Of a DNA stretch of 61,159 nucleotides, positions 1-8,509 are shown one piece after another. Numbering within the stretch: the first letter of the stretch is position 1; each line of letters opens with the position of its first letter. The position numbers and the translations under genes are program-made. The DNA lies in the NCBI GenBank assembly GCA_037385045.1, contig JARRNJ010000033.1, positions 1-61,159 on the forward strand, given 5' to 3'. This stretch comes from JARRNJ01 sp037385045 (GTDB lineage: Bacteria > Pseudomonadota > Gammaproteobacteria > JASBUN01). The notes below the pieces were generated by a model. The model ran no database searches. It was not told where the DNA came from and saw only the letters and a program-made list of their open reading frames with translations.

Positions 1-137
1 CTCTTCAGGCGGTCGTCCACCATGGCGTTGCCGCCGTACTTGATGACGATGGTCTTGCCCACGAAACGGCGGATATAGGGCAGCGCCTCGGACAGCACCC
101 GGGCGAAGTTCATGGCGTATTCGGTGTCGATGGTCAT
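1..137 (-). CDS. argB: Acetylglutamate kinase, N-terminal part (cut by window edge)
   Basis: Only the first 45 codons are present; the gene runs off the left edge. The encoded start reads MTIDTEYAMNFARVLSEALP and continues with YIRRFVGKTIVIKYGGNAMV, the standard N terminus of bacterial ArgB including the glycine-rich KYGGNAM nucleotide/substrate loop. The enzyme phosphorylates N-acetyl-L-glutamate in arginine synthesis. The ATG at 135-137 gives the usual family N terminus. It lies 87 bases downstream of the algC stop on the same strand, matching the dut-algC-argB order known from Pseudomonas. Confidence 0.93.
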   Translation of the reverse strand, partial: MTIDTEYAMNFARVLSEALPYIRRFVGKTIVIKYGGNAMVDDRLK

Positions 138-224
138 GTGCTCGCCGTCATAAGGAAGCGCCGGCCTCACCCGCTTGCCGTGGCGCATTGACCGCCGGTG
201 GCCGCAGCGGGCGCCGGCGCCCGG

Positions 225-2732
225 TCAGAATGGCAAATCCAGGTTCGGGTCCAACGCCAGCAACTGGTCGCGGAACTCATCCTGGATGCGCCGCAAGGCT
301 TCGGCGTCGTCGGCTTCGAAGCGCATCACCAGGCTGGGCGTGGTGTTGGACGGGCGCACCAGCCCCCAGCCATCCTGGAATTCCACCCGCAACCCGTCCA
401 GCGTGATGATCTTGCCGCCGCCGAACTGGGCGTTGGCCAGCAGGCGCTGCATCAGCGCGAAGTGCTCGCCTTCCGCCATGGTCGCGTTCAGCTCCGGCGT
501 ACTGACGCTCTCGGGCAGCGCCGCAAACACCTTGCTCGACGGCTGCATGTCGGCCGCCAGGATTTCGAGCAGCCGCGCACAGGCATACATGGCATCGTCG
601 AAGCCGAACCAGCGTTCCTTGAAGAAAATGTGCCCGCTCATCTCGCCGGCGAGCAGCGCACCGGTCTCCTGCATCTTGGCCTTGATGAAGGAGTGGCCGG
701 TCTTCCACATGAGCGGCTTGCCGCCGTTTTCGCTGATCACCTTTTCCAGATCGCGGCTGCATTTCACATCGTAAATGATCTCCGCTTCCGGGTTGCGCAG
801 CAGCACGTCCATGGCCAGCAGCATCAGCACCCGGTCGGGCCAGATGATCTTGCCCTCCGAGTCCACCACCCCGAGACGGTCGCCGTCGCCGTCGAAAGCC
901 ACGCCGACGTCGGCTTCGTGCTCGGTCACCGCGCGGGTCAGGGCAATGAGGTTCTCCGGCTTGCCCGGGTCGGGGTGGTGATTGGGGAAATTGCCGTCCA
1001 CCTCGCAGTAGAGTTCCACCACCTCGCAACCCAGCGCCCGGAGCAGTTGCGGCGCGATCTCGCCGGTGACGCCGTTGCCGCAATCGACCACCACCTTGAC
1101 CGGACGCCCCAGGCGGACATCGCTGGTAATGCGGTCGACGTAGCTCGGCACCACGTCCAGCGACTGAACCCCGCCTTCGCCGCTGGCCAGGTTGCCGCTT
1201 TCGATGCGGTGGCGCAGCGCCTGAATATCCTCGTCATGCAGCGTCTCCCCGCCCAGCATGATCTTGAAACCGTTGTAATCGGGGGGGTTGTGACTGCCGG
1301 TGAGCATCACGCCCGAACCGCCGCCAAGGTAGTGGGTGGCGAAATACAACACCGGCGTGGGCACCCGGCCGATGTCGATCACCTCGCGCCCGGAGCCCGC
1401 CAGGCCCTTGATCAACGCCGCGCCCAGCTCCTCGCCCGAAAGGCGTCCGTCGCGCGCCACAATCACCTTCTCCAGGCCCCGCTGCTGCGCTTCGCTGCCG
1501 ATGGCCCGGCCGATCTGCTCGGTGATATGGGCATCGAGGCTCTCGCCCACGACGCCGCGGATGTCATAGGCGCGGAATATGTGCGCCGGCACTTCCGGCT
1601 CCGCCGGCGCCTCTTCCACCTCCAGCGCGTCGGTGGACAGGCCGGCCGCCCCGAACAGGTCCTCGTCACCGCCGCCGGGCGGCTGCGCCGCGGGCGCGGC
1701 CCGGTATTGGCGCGCCATGTGCTGCAGTTGCTCGATGGTGCCGCGGCAATTGCCAAAGCGCGACGGATACTGGCCAGCCAACGCACCCTCCGACATGTCG
1801 CGCACCAGTCGGATCACCGTCACCTGGTCCCGCTGCAGGGCCCTGGCCAACACCCGGTAGAGCACCAGCAGGACCAAGGCCACGACCACCAGGGCGATGC
1901 CGAAGCTGCCCCAATACATCAGCTGCAGTTCACCGTCCAGCGGCCCGGCTCCGGCCGCCGGCCCGTACACCAGCTGCCAGCGGGTGCCTGGCACCGCGAC
2001 CGTGCGGGCGGCCGCCGCCGACGCCGTGGGGCCGCGCTTGGCGATCACCAGGGGCGCACCGGCCGGCACCGCCTGGCGCAGCTGCACCGAACCGCCGGCC
2101 AAAGGCAGCTCGTTGACCGCCTGCTGCAGCATCGGCAGCGCGGCGGCCACCAGCACGTCGCCAACCAGCTTGCCGTCGGCGTCGAACACGGCGCGGGCGA
2201 TGCTGATATGCTGCTGGGGCGACCCGAACTTGTGCACCTCCACCGGCGGCGTCTTGCGCGTGCGTTCGGCCTGGTGGATCAGGTCGAGACAGGCGTAGCC
2301 CACCGGAGGGTTGGCGCTCTCGTCGGGGGCATCGACGCCGGGCGGCAGCAGCCGCACCCGCAGCGCCGAAGGAAACAGGGAAGCCAGGGCGTTTTCCTTG
2401 GCACGAATGGCGTCGGCATTGCCGCTCTTGAGGAGCCGGATAACGTCGGGGTCCTCGGCGACGTAACCGATGGTGGCCACATAGGCGTGTACGGAATCGG
2501 CAATCTGGCGCGAAAAGCTGGACGCCAGCGTGGCGCTTTCCCGCTGCGCCGCGTTGCGCTGGTAGGCACCCAACTGGGCATACAGAAGAAAAGCCACCGC
2601 GGCCATTGCCCCGGCGGCGCTGATGAACACGACGGCCCAGGCCCGCTCCAGGCTGATCCCGCCTCCGGCCCCTGCGCTTCGCGCACCACTGCCGGGCGTC
2701 CGTTTCCTGCCGGACTTCAACGAAAACGTCAT
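225..2732 (-). CDS. algC: Phosphomannomutase/phosphoglucomutase with N-terminal membrane sensor-like region
   Basis: The 835-residue protein has two parts. Residues about 31-55 and 273-295 are hydrophobic membrane segments that flank a region of about 215 residues predicted to lie outside the cytoplasm, followed by a linker. From about residue 383 it is a complete alpha-phosphohexomutase: phosphoserine loop TGSHNP (Ser480), metal loop DGDGDR (614-619), sugar loop GEMSG (696-700) and phosphate loop RPSNTTP (793-799). The family interconverts mannose or glucose 1- and 6-phosphates for exopolysaccharide and LPS. I chose the ATG at 2732, 47 bases after the dut stop, because the open frame upstream overlaps dut. 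Soluble AlgC proteins are about 460 residues, so roughly half of this one is extra. Confidence 0.9.
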   Translation of the reverse strand: MTFSLKSGRKRTPGSGARSAGAGGGISLERAWAVVFISAAGAMAAVAFLLYAQLGAYQRNAAQRESATLASSFSRQIADSVHAYVATIGYVAEDPDVIRLLKSGNADAIRAKENALASLFPSALRVRLLPPGVDAPDESANPPVGYACLDLIHQAERTRKTPPVEVHKFGSPQQHISIARAVFDADGKLVGDVLVAAALPMLQQAVNELPLAGGSVQLRQAVPAGAPLVIAKRGPTASAAAARTVAVPGTRWQLVYGPAAGAGPLDGELQLMYWGSFGIALVVVALVLLVLYRVLARALQRDQVTVIRLVRDMSEGALAGQYPSRFGNCRGTIEQLQHMARQYRAAPAAQPPGGGDEDLFGAAGLSTDALEVEEAPAEPEVPAHIFRAYDIRGVVGESLDAHITEQIGRAIGSEAQQRGLEKVIVARDGRLSGEELGAALIKGLAGSGREVIDIGRVPTPVLYFATHYLGGGSGVMLTGSHNPPDYNGFKIMLGGETLHDEDIQALRHRIESGNLASGEGGVQSLDVVPSYVDRITSDVRLGRPVKVVVDCGNGVTGEIAPQLLRALGCEVVELYCEVDGNFPNHHPDPGKPENLIALTRAVTEHEADVGVAFDGDGDRLGVVDSEGKIIWPDRVLMLLAMDVLLRNPEAEIIYDVKCSRDLEKVISENGGKPLMWKTGHSFIKAKMQETGALLAGEMSGHIFFKERWFGFDDAMYACARLLEILAADMQPSSKVFAALPESVSTPELNATMAEGEHFALMQRLLANAQFGGGKIITLDGLRVEFQDGWGLVRPSNTTPSLVMRFEADDAEALRRIQDEFRDQLLALDPNLDLPF

Positions 2733-2779
2733 TGTCGTCTTTTCTTGCTCGTTCGCCGCACCATGGTCCGGCACCGCCG

Positions 2780-3235
2780 CTAATGGCGCCCGGTATGCCC
2801 GAAGCCGCCTTCCCCGCGGACCGAGTCCTCGAATTCCGCCACCACCTCGAACGCAGCCCGCACCACCGGCACGAAAACCATCTGCGCAATGCGCTCGCCG
2901 ACTTGGATAGTAAAGGAGTCGGTGCCCCGGTTCCAACAGGAGACGAACAACTGCCCCTGATAATCCGAATCGATCAGGCCGACCAGGTTTCCCAGCACGA
3001 TGCCATGCTTGTGGCCGAGCCCGGAACGCGGCAACAACACCGCGGCCAGCGTCGGATCGCCGATGTGGATGGCCAGCCCGGTGGGGATCAGGTGCGTCTG
3101 TCCGGGCGCAATGGCCAGCGGCTCGTCGATGCAGGCACGCAGATCCATGCCTGCGGCGCCGTGGCTGGCATAGTCCGGCAGCGGAAAATCACGCCCGATA
3201 CGCGGATCCAGAACCTTGAGTTGTACCTTTTGCAT
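2780..3235 (-). CDS. dut: Deoxyuridine 5'-triphosphate nucleotidohydrolase (dUTPase)
   Basis: A 151-residue homotrimeric-type dUTPase that hydrolyses dUTP to dUMP and pyrophosphate, keeping uracil out of DNA and feeding dTMP synthesis. Family motifs are visible in order: AGMDLRA, PRSGLGHKHG, GNLVGLIDSDYQG, RIAQMVFVPV and the C-terminal glycine-rich GEGGFGHTG arm that closes over the active site. Start at 3235 (MQKVQLKVLDPRIG) is favoured over a TTG at 3250 because GAGGT lies five bases before it and the N terminus then matches E. coli Dut. Its first 47 bases overlap the 3' end of coaBC, which suggests translational coupling. Confidence 0.96.
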   Translation of the reverse strand: MQKVQLKVLDPRIGRDFPLPDYASHGAAGMDLRACIDEPLAIAPGQTHLIPTGLAIHIGDPTLAAVLLPRSGLGHKHGIVLGNLVGLIDSDYQGQLFVSCWNRGTDSFTIQVGERIAQMVFVPVVRAAFEVVAEFEDSVRGEGGFGHTGRH

Positions 3236-4421
3236 GATACCTCGCCGCAATAAGTGAAATCAGCCTGCGCGCCAGTTGCGGTTTGGCGGCCCGCTCCAGG
3301 CTGGCCGCTCCGTCCGGCCACAACACCTCCAGGGCGTTGTCTTCGCGGTCAAAGCCCAGCCCCGCGCCAACATTGTTGGCGGCGATCATATCCAGCCCCT
3401 TGGCTTGCAGCTTGCCGCGGGCGTAGTCCAGGAGATTACCGGTTTCGGCGGCGAAACCGACCGTGAACGGTCTCTCCGGCAGCGACGCCACCGCCGCCAG
3501 CACGTCGGGCGTGCGCTCGAGCTGCAGTTCCAGGCTCGCATCGCGCCTCTTCAGCTTTCCGGGGGCCACCTGCCGCGGCCGGTAATCGGCCACCGCGGCG
3601 ACGCCGATGAAGATCTCGCACTGACCCGCGCGGGCCAGGACCGCATCATACATCTGCTCGGTGGTCTCCACATCGATTCGCTCGACCCCCGGTGGCGTGG
3701 CGAGCCCCACCGGCCCGCTAACCAGAGTGACGGCCGCGCCGGCTTCGGCGGCGGCCCGGGCGACCGCGAAGCCCATCTTGCCGGAACTGCGGTTGGAGAG
3801 ATAGCGTACCGGATCCAGCGGCTCGCGGGTCGGCCCCGCCGTCACCAGCAGCCGCAATCCGGCCAGATCGCCACGATCGAACATGGCGTCCAGGTGCCCG
3901 GCCAGGTCGGTCGGCTCGAGCATGCGCCCGGGCCCGGTTTCACCGCATGCCTGCCCGCCTTCCGCCGGACCCAGGATTGCCACACCCCGGGCGCGCAGCC
4001 GGGCTACGTTGTCGCCGGTCGCGGCGTTGCCCCACATGACCCGGTTCATGGCCGGTGCCACGGCGATGGGCGCCTCGGTGGCCAGACACAGAGTGGCCAG
4101 AAGATCGTCGGCGCGCCCCTGGGCCAGACGCGCCAGGAAATCCGCGCTGCACGGCGCCACCAGCACGGCGTCGGCCCAGCGGGCGAGCTCGATATGCCCC
4201 ATGGCCGCCTCGGCGGCCGGATCCAGCAGGCTGTCGCGTACCGCGCGCCCCGACAGGGCCTGAAACGTCAGCGCCGTGACAAAGCGCGCGGCGCCCGCGG
4301 TCATCACCACCTGCACCTCGGCCCCGGCCTCGCGCAGCAACCGCACCAGCTCGGCGCTCTTGTAGGCCGCGATGCTGCCCGTGACGCCCAATAGAATCCG
4401 TTTGTTAATCAACCGGTTCAT
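3189..4421 (-). CDS. coaBC: Bifunctional phosphopantothenoylcysteine decarboxylase / phosphopantothenate-cysteine ligase
   Basis: A 410-residue bifunctional coenzyme A enzyme. The N-terminal FMN-binding CoaC half has the GSIAAYKS loop, catalytic His76 in GHIEL, the PAMNRVMW substrate clamp and Cys159 in ACGETGPGRM. The C-terminal CoaB half begins near TAGPTREPLDPVR, with Asn210 in YLSNRSSGKMG and Lys289 in GKLKRRD. These residues line up closely with E. coli Dfp numbering. ATG at 4421 gives the normal N terminus, MNRLINKRILLGVTGS. The gene is divergent from radC and is first of a coaBC-dut-algC-argB run. Confidence 0.96.
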   Translation of the reverse strand: MNRLINKRILLGVTGSIAAYKSAELVRLLREAGAEVQVVMTAGAARFVTALTFQALSGRAVRDSLLDPAAEAAMGHIELARWADAVLVAPCSADFLARLAQGRADDLLATLCLATEAPIAVAPAMNRVMWGNAATGDNVARLRARGVAILGPAEGGQACGETGPGRMLEPTDLAGHLDAMFDRGDLAGLRLLVTAGPTREPLDPVRYLSNRSSGKMGFAVARAAAEAGAAVTLVSGPVGLATPPGVERIDVETTEQMYDAVLARAGQCEIFIGVAAVADYRPRQVAPGKLKRRDASLELQLERTPDVLAAVASLPERPFTVGFAAETGNLLDYARGKLQAKGLDMIAANNVGAGLGFDREDNALEVLWPDGAASLERAAKPQLARRLISLIAARYHAKGTTQGSGSAYRA

Positions 4422-4539
4422 AATGGCGCAAGTGTAACAGAAATACGCCCTGGGCCAGCCTCGGGAATCGGGTCTGCGCGCCGCTGCCCCGCGGGCTACA
4501 ATGGGGCACGGACATGGATGCGACAACAAGGAGGTTGCA

Positions 4540-5214
4540 ATGGCGATCACCGACTGGCCGGTGGAGGAACGGCCGCGGGAGAAACTCCTGGCGCGCGGCC
4601 CCGGCGCATTGTCTGACGCCGAGTTGCTGGCCATATTCCTGCGCACCGGGGTTACGGGCAAGACGGCAGTCGACCTGGCCCGGGACCTTCTGCGCGAACA
4701 CGGGGGCTTGCGGCCGCTGCTGGAGGCGGACCGCAGCCGTTTCTGCGCCAGTCGCGGGCTGGGCAGCGCCAAGTACGTGCAGCTGCAGGCGGCGCTGGAA
4801 ATGACCCGCCGCCATCTCCAGGAAACGCTGCAACGGGCAGATGCGCTGCAGAACCCGGCGGACACCCGCCGCTACCTGAGCGCACAGCTGCGCGACCGCG
4901 GCCGCGAGGTGTTCGCCTGCCTGTTCCTGGACAACCGCCACCGGGTCATCCGCTTCGAGGAGCTGTTTCACGGCACCATCAACGGCGCCAGCGTGCACCC
5001 GCGCGAAGTGGTCAAGCGTGCCCTGTTCCACAACGCCGCCGCGGTGATCCTGGCCCACAACCACCCCTCCGGCGTGGCCGAACCGAGCCGCGCCGACCTG
5101 GCGCTAACCACCCGGCTGCGCGAGGCGCTGGCGGTGCTGGACGTGGTGGTGCTGGACCACATCATCGTCGGCGACGGGGCAGCGGTTTCCCTGGCCGAAC
5201 GGGGCCAGATCTAG
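4540..5214 (+). CDS. radC: RadC family JAB-domain protein
   Basis: 224 residues. The N-terminal helix-hairpin-helix-like region (PREKLLARGPGALSDAELLA) is followed by the JAMM/MPN+ metal motif AHNHPSGVAEPSRAD. The motif points to a zinc-dependent isopeptidase-type fold, but the cellular role of RadC is unsettled; the old link to DNA repair was withdrawn. The start at 4540 follows AGGAGGT with four bases between, a strong ribosome site; the longer frame from 4501 lacks one. It is divergent from coaBC and upstream of rpmB, the common gammaproteobacterial order. Confidence 0.94.
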   Translation: MAITDWPVEERPREKLLARGPGALSDAELLAIFLRTGVTGKTAVDLARDLLREHGGLRPLLEADRSRFCASRGLGSAKYVQLQAALEMTRRHLQETLQRADALQNPADTRRYLSAQLRDRGREVFACLFLDNRHRVIRFEELFHGTINGASVHPREVVKRALFHNAAAVILAHNHPSGVAEPSRADLALTTRLREALAVLDVVVLDHIIVGDGAAVSLAERGQI

Positions 5215-5319
5215 CGCCTGCCGGGCAGGCCGGCTCTTGTCTCCAGCCGGGCGAGCCGGTAAAATGCCCGCTCTTTACCGCGATGCGTTCCGCGGAACCG
5301 AATTTTTGGAGCAGGATCA

Positions 5320-5556
5320 ATGTCCAGAGTATGCCAGGTAACCGGCAAGCGGCCGATGAGCGGGAACAACGTCTCCCACGCCAACAACAAGACGCGGCGG
5401 CGCTTTCTGCCGAACCTCCATTCCCACCGCTTTTGGGTGGAAAGTGAAAACCGCTGGGTGCGCCTGCGCGTGTCGTCCAAGGGCATGCGCATCATCGACA
5501 AGCGGGGCATCGACGCCGTGCTGGCCGACATCCGCAACCGCGGCGAAAAGGTGTAA
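5320..5556 (+). CDS. rpmB: 50S ribosomal protein L28
   Basis: 78 residues beginning MSRVCQVTGKRPMSGNNVSH and rich in basic residues, a full-length bacterial L28. It is part of the large ribosomal subunit. A GGAGCAGGATCA ribosome site precedes the ATG. Only 11 bases separate it from rpmG, so the two are co-transcribed as in E. coli. Confidence 0.98.
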   Translation: MSRVCQVTGKRPMSGNNVSHANNKTRRRFLPNLHSHRFWVESENRWVRLRVSSKGMRIIDKRGIDAVLADIRNRGEKV

Positions 5557-5567
5557 AGGAGCCAATC

Positions 5568-5723
5568 ATGCGTGACAAGATCAAGCTCGTATCCAGCGCC
5601 GGCACCGGCCACTACTACACCACCACCAAGAACAAGCGCACCATGCCCGAAAAGCTGGAGCTGAAGAAATACGATCCGGTGGTGCGCAAGCACGTGACCT
5701 ACAAGGAAGCGAAGATCAAGTAG
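5568..5723 (+). CDS. rpmG: 50S ribosomal protein L33
   Basis: 51 residues (MRDKIKLVSSAGTGHYYTTT, then KNKRTMPEKLELKKYDP). This is the cysteine-free form of L33, which needs no zinc. AAAGGAG lies just before the ATG, immediately after the rpmB stop. A strong bidirectional terminator follows 22 bases after the stop. Confidence 0.97.
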   Translation: MRDKIKLVSSAGTGHYYTTTKNKRTMPEKLELKKYDPVVRKHVTYKEAKIK

Positions 5724-5744
5724 CCGCCCGACCGCAGACTGACG

Positions 5745-5773
5745 AAAAAAGCCCGCCTATGGCGGGCTTTTTG
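5745..5773. terminator. Bidirectional intrinsic terminator between rpmG and the desaturase gene
   Basis: A perfect 7-base GC stem (GCCCGCC at 5751-5757, GGCGGGC at 5761-5767, loop TAT) is flanked by an A run on the left and a T run on the right. It can therefore end transcription from both convergent genes. Confidence 0.93.
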
Positions 5774-5796
5774 TTTCCTCGCACTGGGCGGCAAAA

Positions 5797-6999
5797 CTAG
5801 ATCGTGGCTCCCTTCAGGGAAAAGCCCCGCAGCGAACGGGCAAACTCCTGCAGCGAACGGATGCCGCTGGCCTCGGCCTGGGCGCACCAGTCTTTCAGCG
5901 CATGCACCAGGGCATCGTGACTGGTGGCGGCGCGCTCCCAGACTTCCTGCAGCCGCAGGCGGAAGCTGTAGACCACCTGCAGCCGGTTGTCGACGCGCAG
6001 GACGCTCTCCAGCTCCTGCCGGGCTTCGGCGTCCAAACGCCGTTGGTCGCGTACCAGCAGGGCCTTGGCCTTGCGGAAGGTGTGCCGGCAGCCGCCAGCC
6101 TGGGCCACCGCCTCTTTCAGCACCGGGCGGATCACGTGGCGCGCATAATTTGCCGTGACGTGAAAACGCGCCGCGATCACCGCCCGCAGGGTATCGAGAT
6201 CGATACGTTGCTTATCGGCTGCGATCCGCGGTCGCGGCGCCACTTTCTTCACCCGCGCCAGGCCCAGCACCGACAGCAGCCGGATGTACAACCAGCCGAT
6301 ATCCAGCTCCCACCACTTGTTGGAAAACTTGGCCGAGCTGGGGAAGGCATGGTGGTTGTTGTGCAGCTCCTCGCCGCCGATCCACAACGCCAGCGGAGCC
6401 AGGTTGGTGGAGGTATCCTGGGTTTCGTAGTTACGGTAACCCCACCAGTGCCCCAGGCCGTTGATCACCCCGGCGGCCCAGAGCGGTATCCACATCATCT
6501 GCACCGCCCATACGGTGAGGCCGGCGGCGCCGAACGCCGCCAGGTCGATCACCAGCATCAGCGCGAGGCCCGCGTATTTGTGGCGCGCGTACACGTGCCG
6601 CTCCAACCAGTCCGCCGGCGTGCCGTGGCCGTAGCGGGCCATGGTCTCGGCATTCGTCGCTTCCTTGCGATACAAGTCGACGCCGTCGAACACCAGCTTG
6701 CCGATGCCGTAGACCATCGGGCTGTGGGGGTCCTCTTCGGTCTCGCACTTGGCGTGGTGCTTGCGGTGGATCGCCACCCATTCCTTGGTCACCATGCCGG
6801 TGGTCAGCCACAACCAGAAACGGAAGAAATGGCCCGCGAGCGGATGCAGGTCAAGGCCCCGGTGAGCCTGATGCCGATGCAGGTAAATGGTCACCGACGC
6901 GATGGTGATCTGCACCAGAACCAGGGTGAGCAGCACCTGCTGCAGTAACGAAAAGTGAAACACCCCCCCGGAAAGGAAGGCCAACAGACTATTGAACAT
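5797..6999 (-). CDS. Membrane fatty acid (acyl-CoA/acyl-lipid delta-9 type) desaturase
   Basis: A 400-residue integral membrane di-iron desaturase. The three histidine boxes are present: HRHQAH, HRKHH and HNNHH, with hydrophobic pairs of helices before the first box and between the second and third. This family introduces a cis double bond into acyl chains using O2 and electrons from a redox partner, adjusting membrane fluidity. The C-terminal ~120 residues form a charged helical extension also seen in Pseudomonas-type desaturases of about 390 residues. Start at 6999 gives MFNSLLAFLSGG, with GAGAG upstream; the frame extends further but without a ribosome site. Substrate (acyl-CoA or phospholipid) cannot be decided from sequence. 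Confidence 0.9.
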   Translation of the reverse strand: MFNSLLAFLSGGVFHFSLLQQVLLTLVLVQITIASVTIYLHRHQAHRGLDLHPLAGHFFRFWLWLTTGMVTKEWVAIHRKHHAKCETEEDPHSPMVYGIGKLVFDGVDLYRKEATNAETMARYGHGTPADWLERHVYARHKYAGLALMLVIDLAAFGAAGLTVWAVQMMWIPLWAAGVINGLGHWWGYRNYETQDTSTNLAPLALWIGGEELHNNHHAFPSSAKFSNKWWELDIGWLYIRLLSVLGLARVKKVAPRPRIAADKQRIDLDTLRAVIAARFHVTANYARHVIRPVLKEAVAQAGGCRHTFRKAKALLVRDQRRLDAEARQELESVLRVDNRLQVVYSFRLRLQEVWERAATSHDALVHALKDWCAQAEASGIRSLQEFARSLRGFSLKGATI

Positions 7000-7273
7000 G
7001 CGAGACTCTCTTTGCGCTCGAGGCGGAAGGCCGCACCGATGGGATTGAGGCAACTATAAGTGATTTGTCTGGAGCCGTCCAACCGTGCCCGGGGGCGCCG
7101 CAGGCGCCATCCGACCCCGTCTGCACCTCTTCCGGCGGCCCCTATTGATATGGGGTCGCCGGTGGCCAAACTCAAGCCACAGACTCCCGGGCCGATAGTT
7201 TGGACTCAGACCGGAGCGCACGCCGGGAGCCGGAAGAGCGGGCCGACCGGACGACGGGTTGGGGTTAACACGG

Positions 7274-8485
7274 ATGGACGCCATGCAGGAACTCTTTCTC
7301 GGCCGTCAGCCGATTTTCGACCGGCAGCTCACGGTTGTCGGCTACGAACTGCTGTATCGTGCGGGGGACGTCGGCCGCGCCGAAATCGTCAACGGTGACG
7401 AGGCTACCGCCCGCGTGCTGCTGAACAGTTTCATCGAGATCGGCCTGCCGAAACTGGTAGGCCCCAGTACGGCGTTCATCAACCTCACCCGAAACTTCAT
7501 CGTCAACCAGGATCTGCTGCCGCCGGCCAGCGAGCGTGTAGTGCTGGAAGTGCTGGAGGACATCGAGGCCGATGAGGAACTCATCGGCGCCGTCTCCAGC
7601 CTAGCCGCCATGGGCTACACCATCGCGCTGGACGACTTCATCTATAACGAGAGTCTGCGCCCGCTGGTGGAGGTCGCAGACATCGTCAAGATCGATTTGC
7701 GCACCCTCGACCCGGCCGCCCTGAACCGGCACGTGGAGCTGCTGCGGCAATACCCGGTCCGCCTGCTGGCGGAAAAGGTGGAGACCCCCGACGAACTCAA
7801 CGCCTGCCGGGAACTGGGCTTTGAATTGTTCCAGGGCAATTTTCTCTGCTCCGCCAGCAACGTCTGCAGCCGGCGCCTGCCAGCCAACCGGATGAGCATC
7901 CTGCGTTTGCTGGCCAAGCTGCAGCGGCCCCAGACCACGGTGGACGACCTCGAGCACGTCATTGCCCAGGACGTGACGCTGAGCTACAAGCTGTTGCGCT
8001 ACCTCAATTCCGCGGCCTTCTTCGGCCGGCGGGAGATCAGCTCCATTCGCCACGCCATTGTCTATCTGGGCGAGCGCGCCGTGCGCAACTGGGCCAGTCT
8101 GGTCGCCCTGGCCGCGATCGACGACAAACCGCCGGAGCTCATCTCCACCTCCCTGGTGCGCGGCCGCATGTGCGAACTCCTTGCCCGGGCGGCACAGCGT
8201 GAGGAGCCGGGAGCGGCGTTCATCGCCGGCATGTTCTCGGTCCTGGACGCCATCATGGACGCCCCGCTGCCCGAACTGTTGGACGAGCTACCGCTCGCCG
8301 GGCCGATCAGGGAGGCCCTGCTGAGCCACCGCGGTCCGTTCGGCGATATCCTGGAAAACACCGTTGCCTACGATCGTGGCGAATGGGACCAGGTCGGCTG
8401 CGCCGGTCTCGACCCCGGGGAAATCGGCGTGGCCTACGTACAGGCGGTCGAGTGGGGCCGGCATACGGTGGCGGGTTTGGCCTGA
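7274..8485 (+). CDS. EAL-HDOD domain signalling protein (YuxH type), EAL probably non-catalytic
   Basis: 403 residues. The N-terminal EAL-fold domain (about 1-190) begins ELFLGRQPIFDRQLTVVGYE and has ELL in place of the signature EAL. The ALDDF and VKID segments and LAEKVET remain, but the usual EITE is EVLE, so c-di-GMP hydrolysis is doubtful. The C-terminal HDOD domain (about 200-390) includes IAQDVTLSYKLLRYLNSAAF. Proteins of this architecture are regulators of motility or second-messenger signalling, with partners generally unknown. Start is uncertain between ATG 7274 and 7283 (and TTG 7259). It is separated from neighbours by promoter-sized gaps and looks monocistronic. Confidence 0.88.
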   Translation: MDAMQELFLGRQPIFDRQLTVVGYELLYRAGDVGRAEIVNGDEATARVLLNSFIEIGLPKLVGPSTAFINLTRNFIVNQDLLPPASERVVLEVLEDIEADEELIGAVSSLAAMGYTIALDDFIYNESLRPLVEVADIVKIDLRTLDPAALNRHVELLRQYPVRLLAEKVETPDELNACRELGFELFQGNFLCSASNVCSRRLPANRMSILRLLAKLQRPQTTVDDLEHVIAQDVTLSYKLLRYLNSAAFFGRREISSIRHAIVYLGERAVRNWASLVALAAIDDKPPELISTSLVRGRMCELLARAAQREEPGAAFIAGMFSVLDAIMDAPLPELLDELPLAGPIREALLSHRGPFGDILENTVAYDRGEWDQVGCAGLDPGEIGVAYVQAVEWGRHTVAGLA

Positions 8486-8509
8486 CCGCACCGCCGGTGC
8501 GGCCGCCAT

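Noticed and set aside
198..2783. An 861-codon open frame on the plus strand opposite algC
   Set aside because: It is antisense to a clearly conserved gene, has no ribosome site and its translation is low-complexity His/Arg/Gln-rich, as expected for the complement of a high-GC coding frame. Similar long frames opposite hyuA, ggt and coxA were dropped for the same reason.
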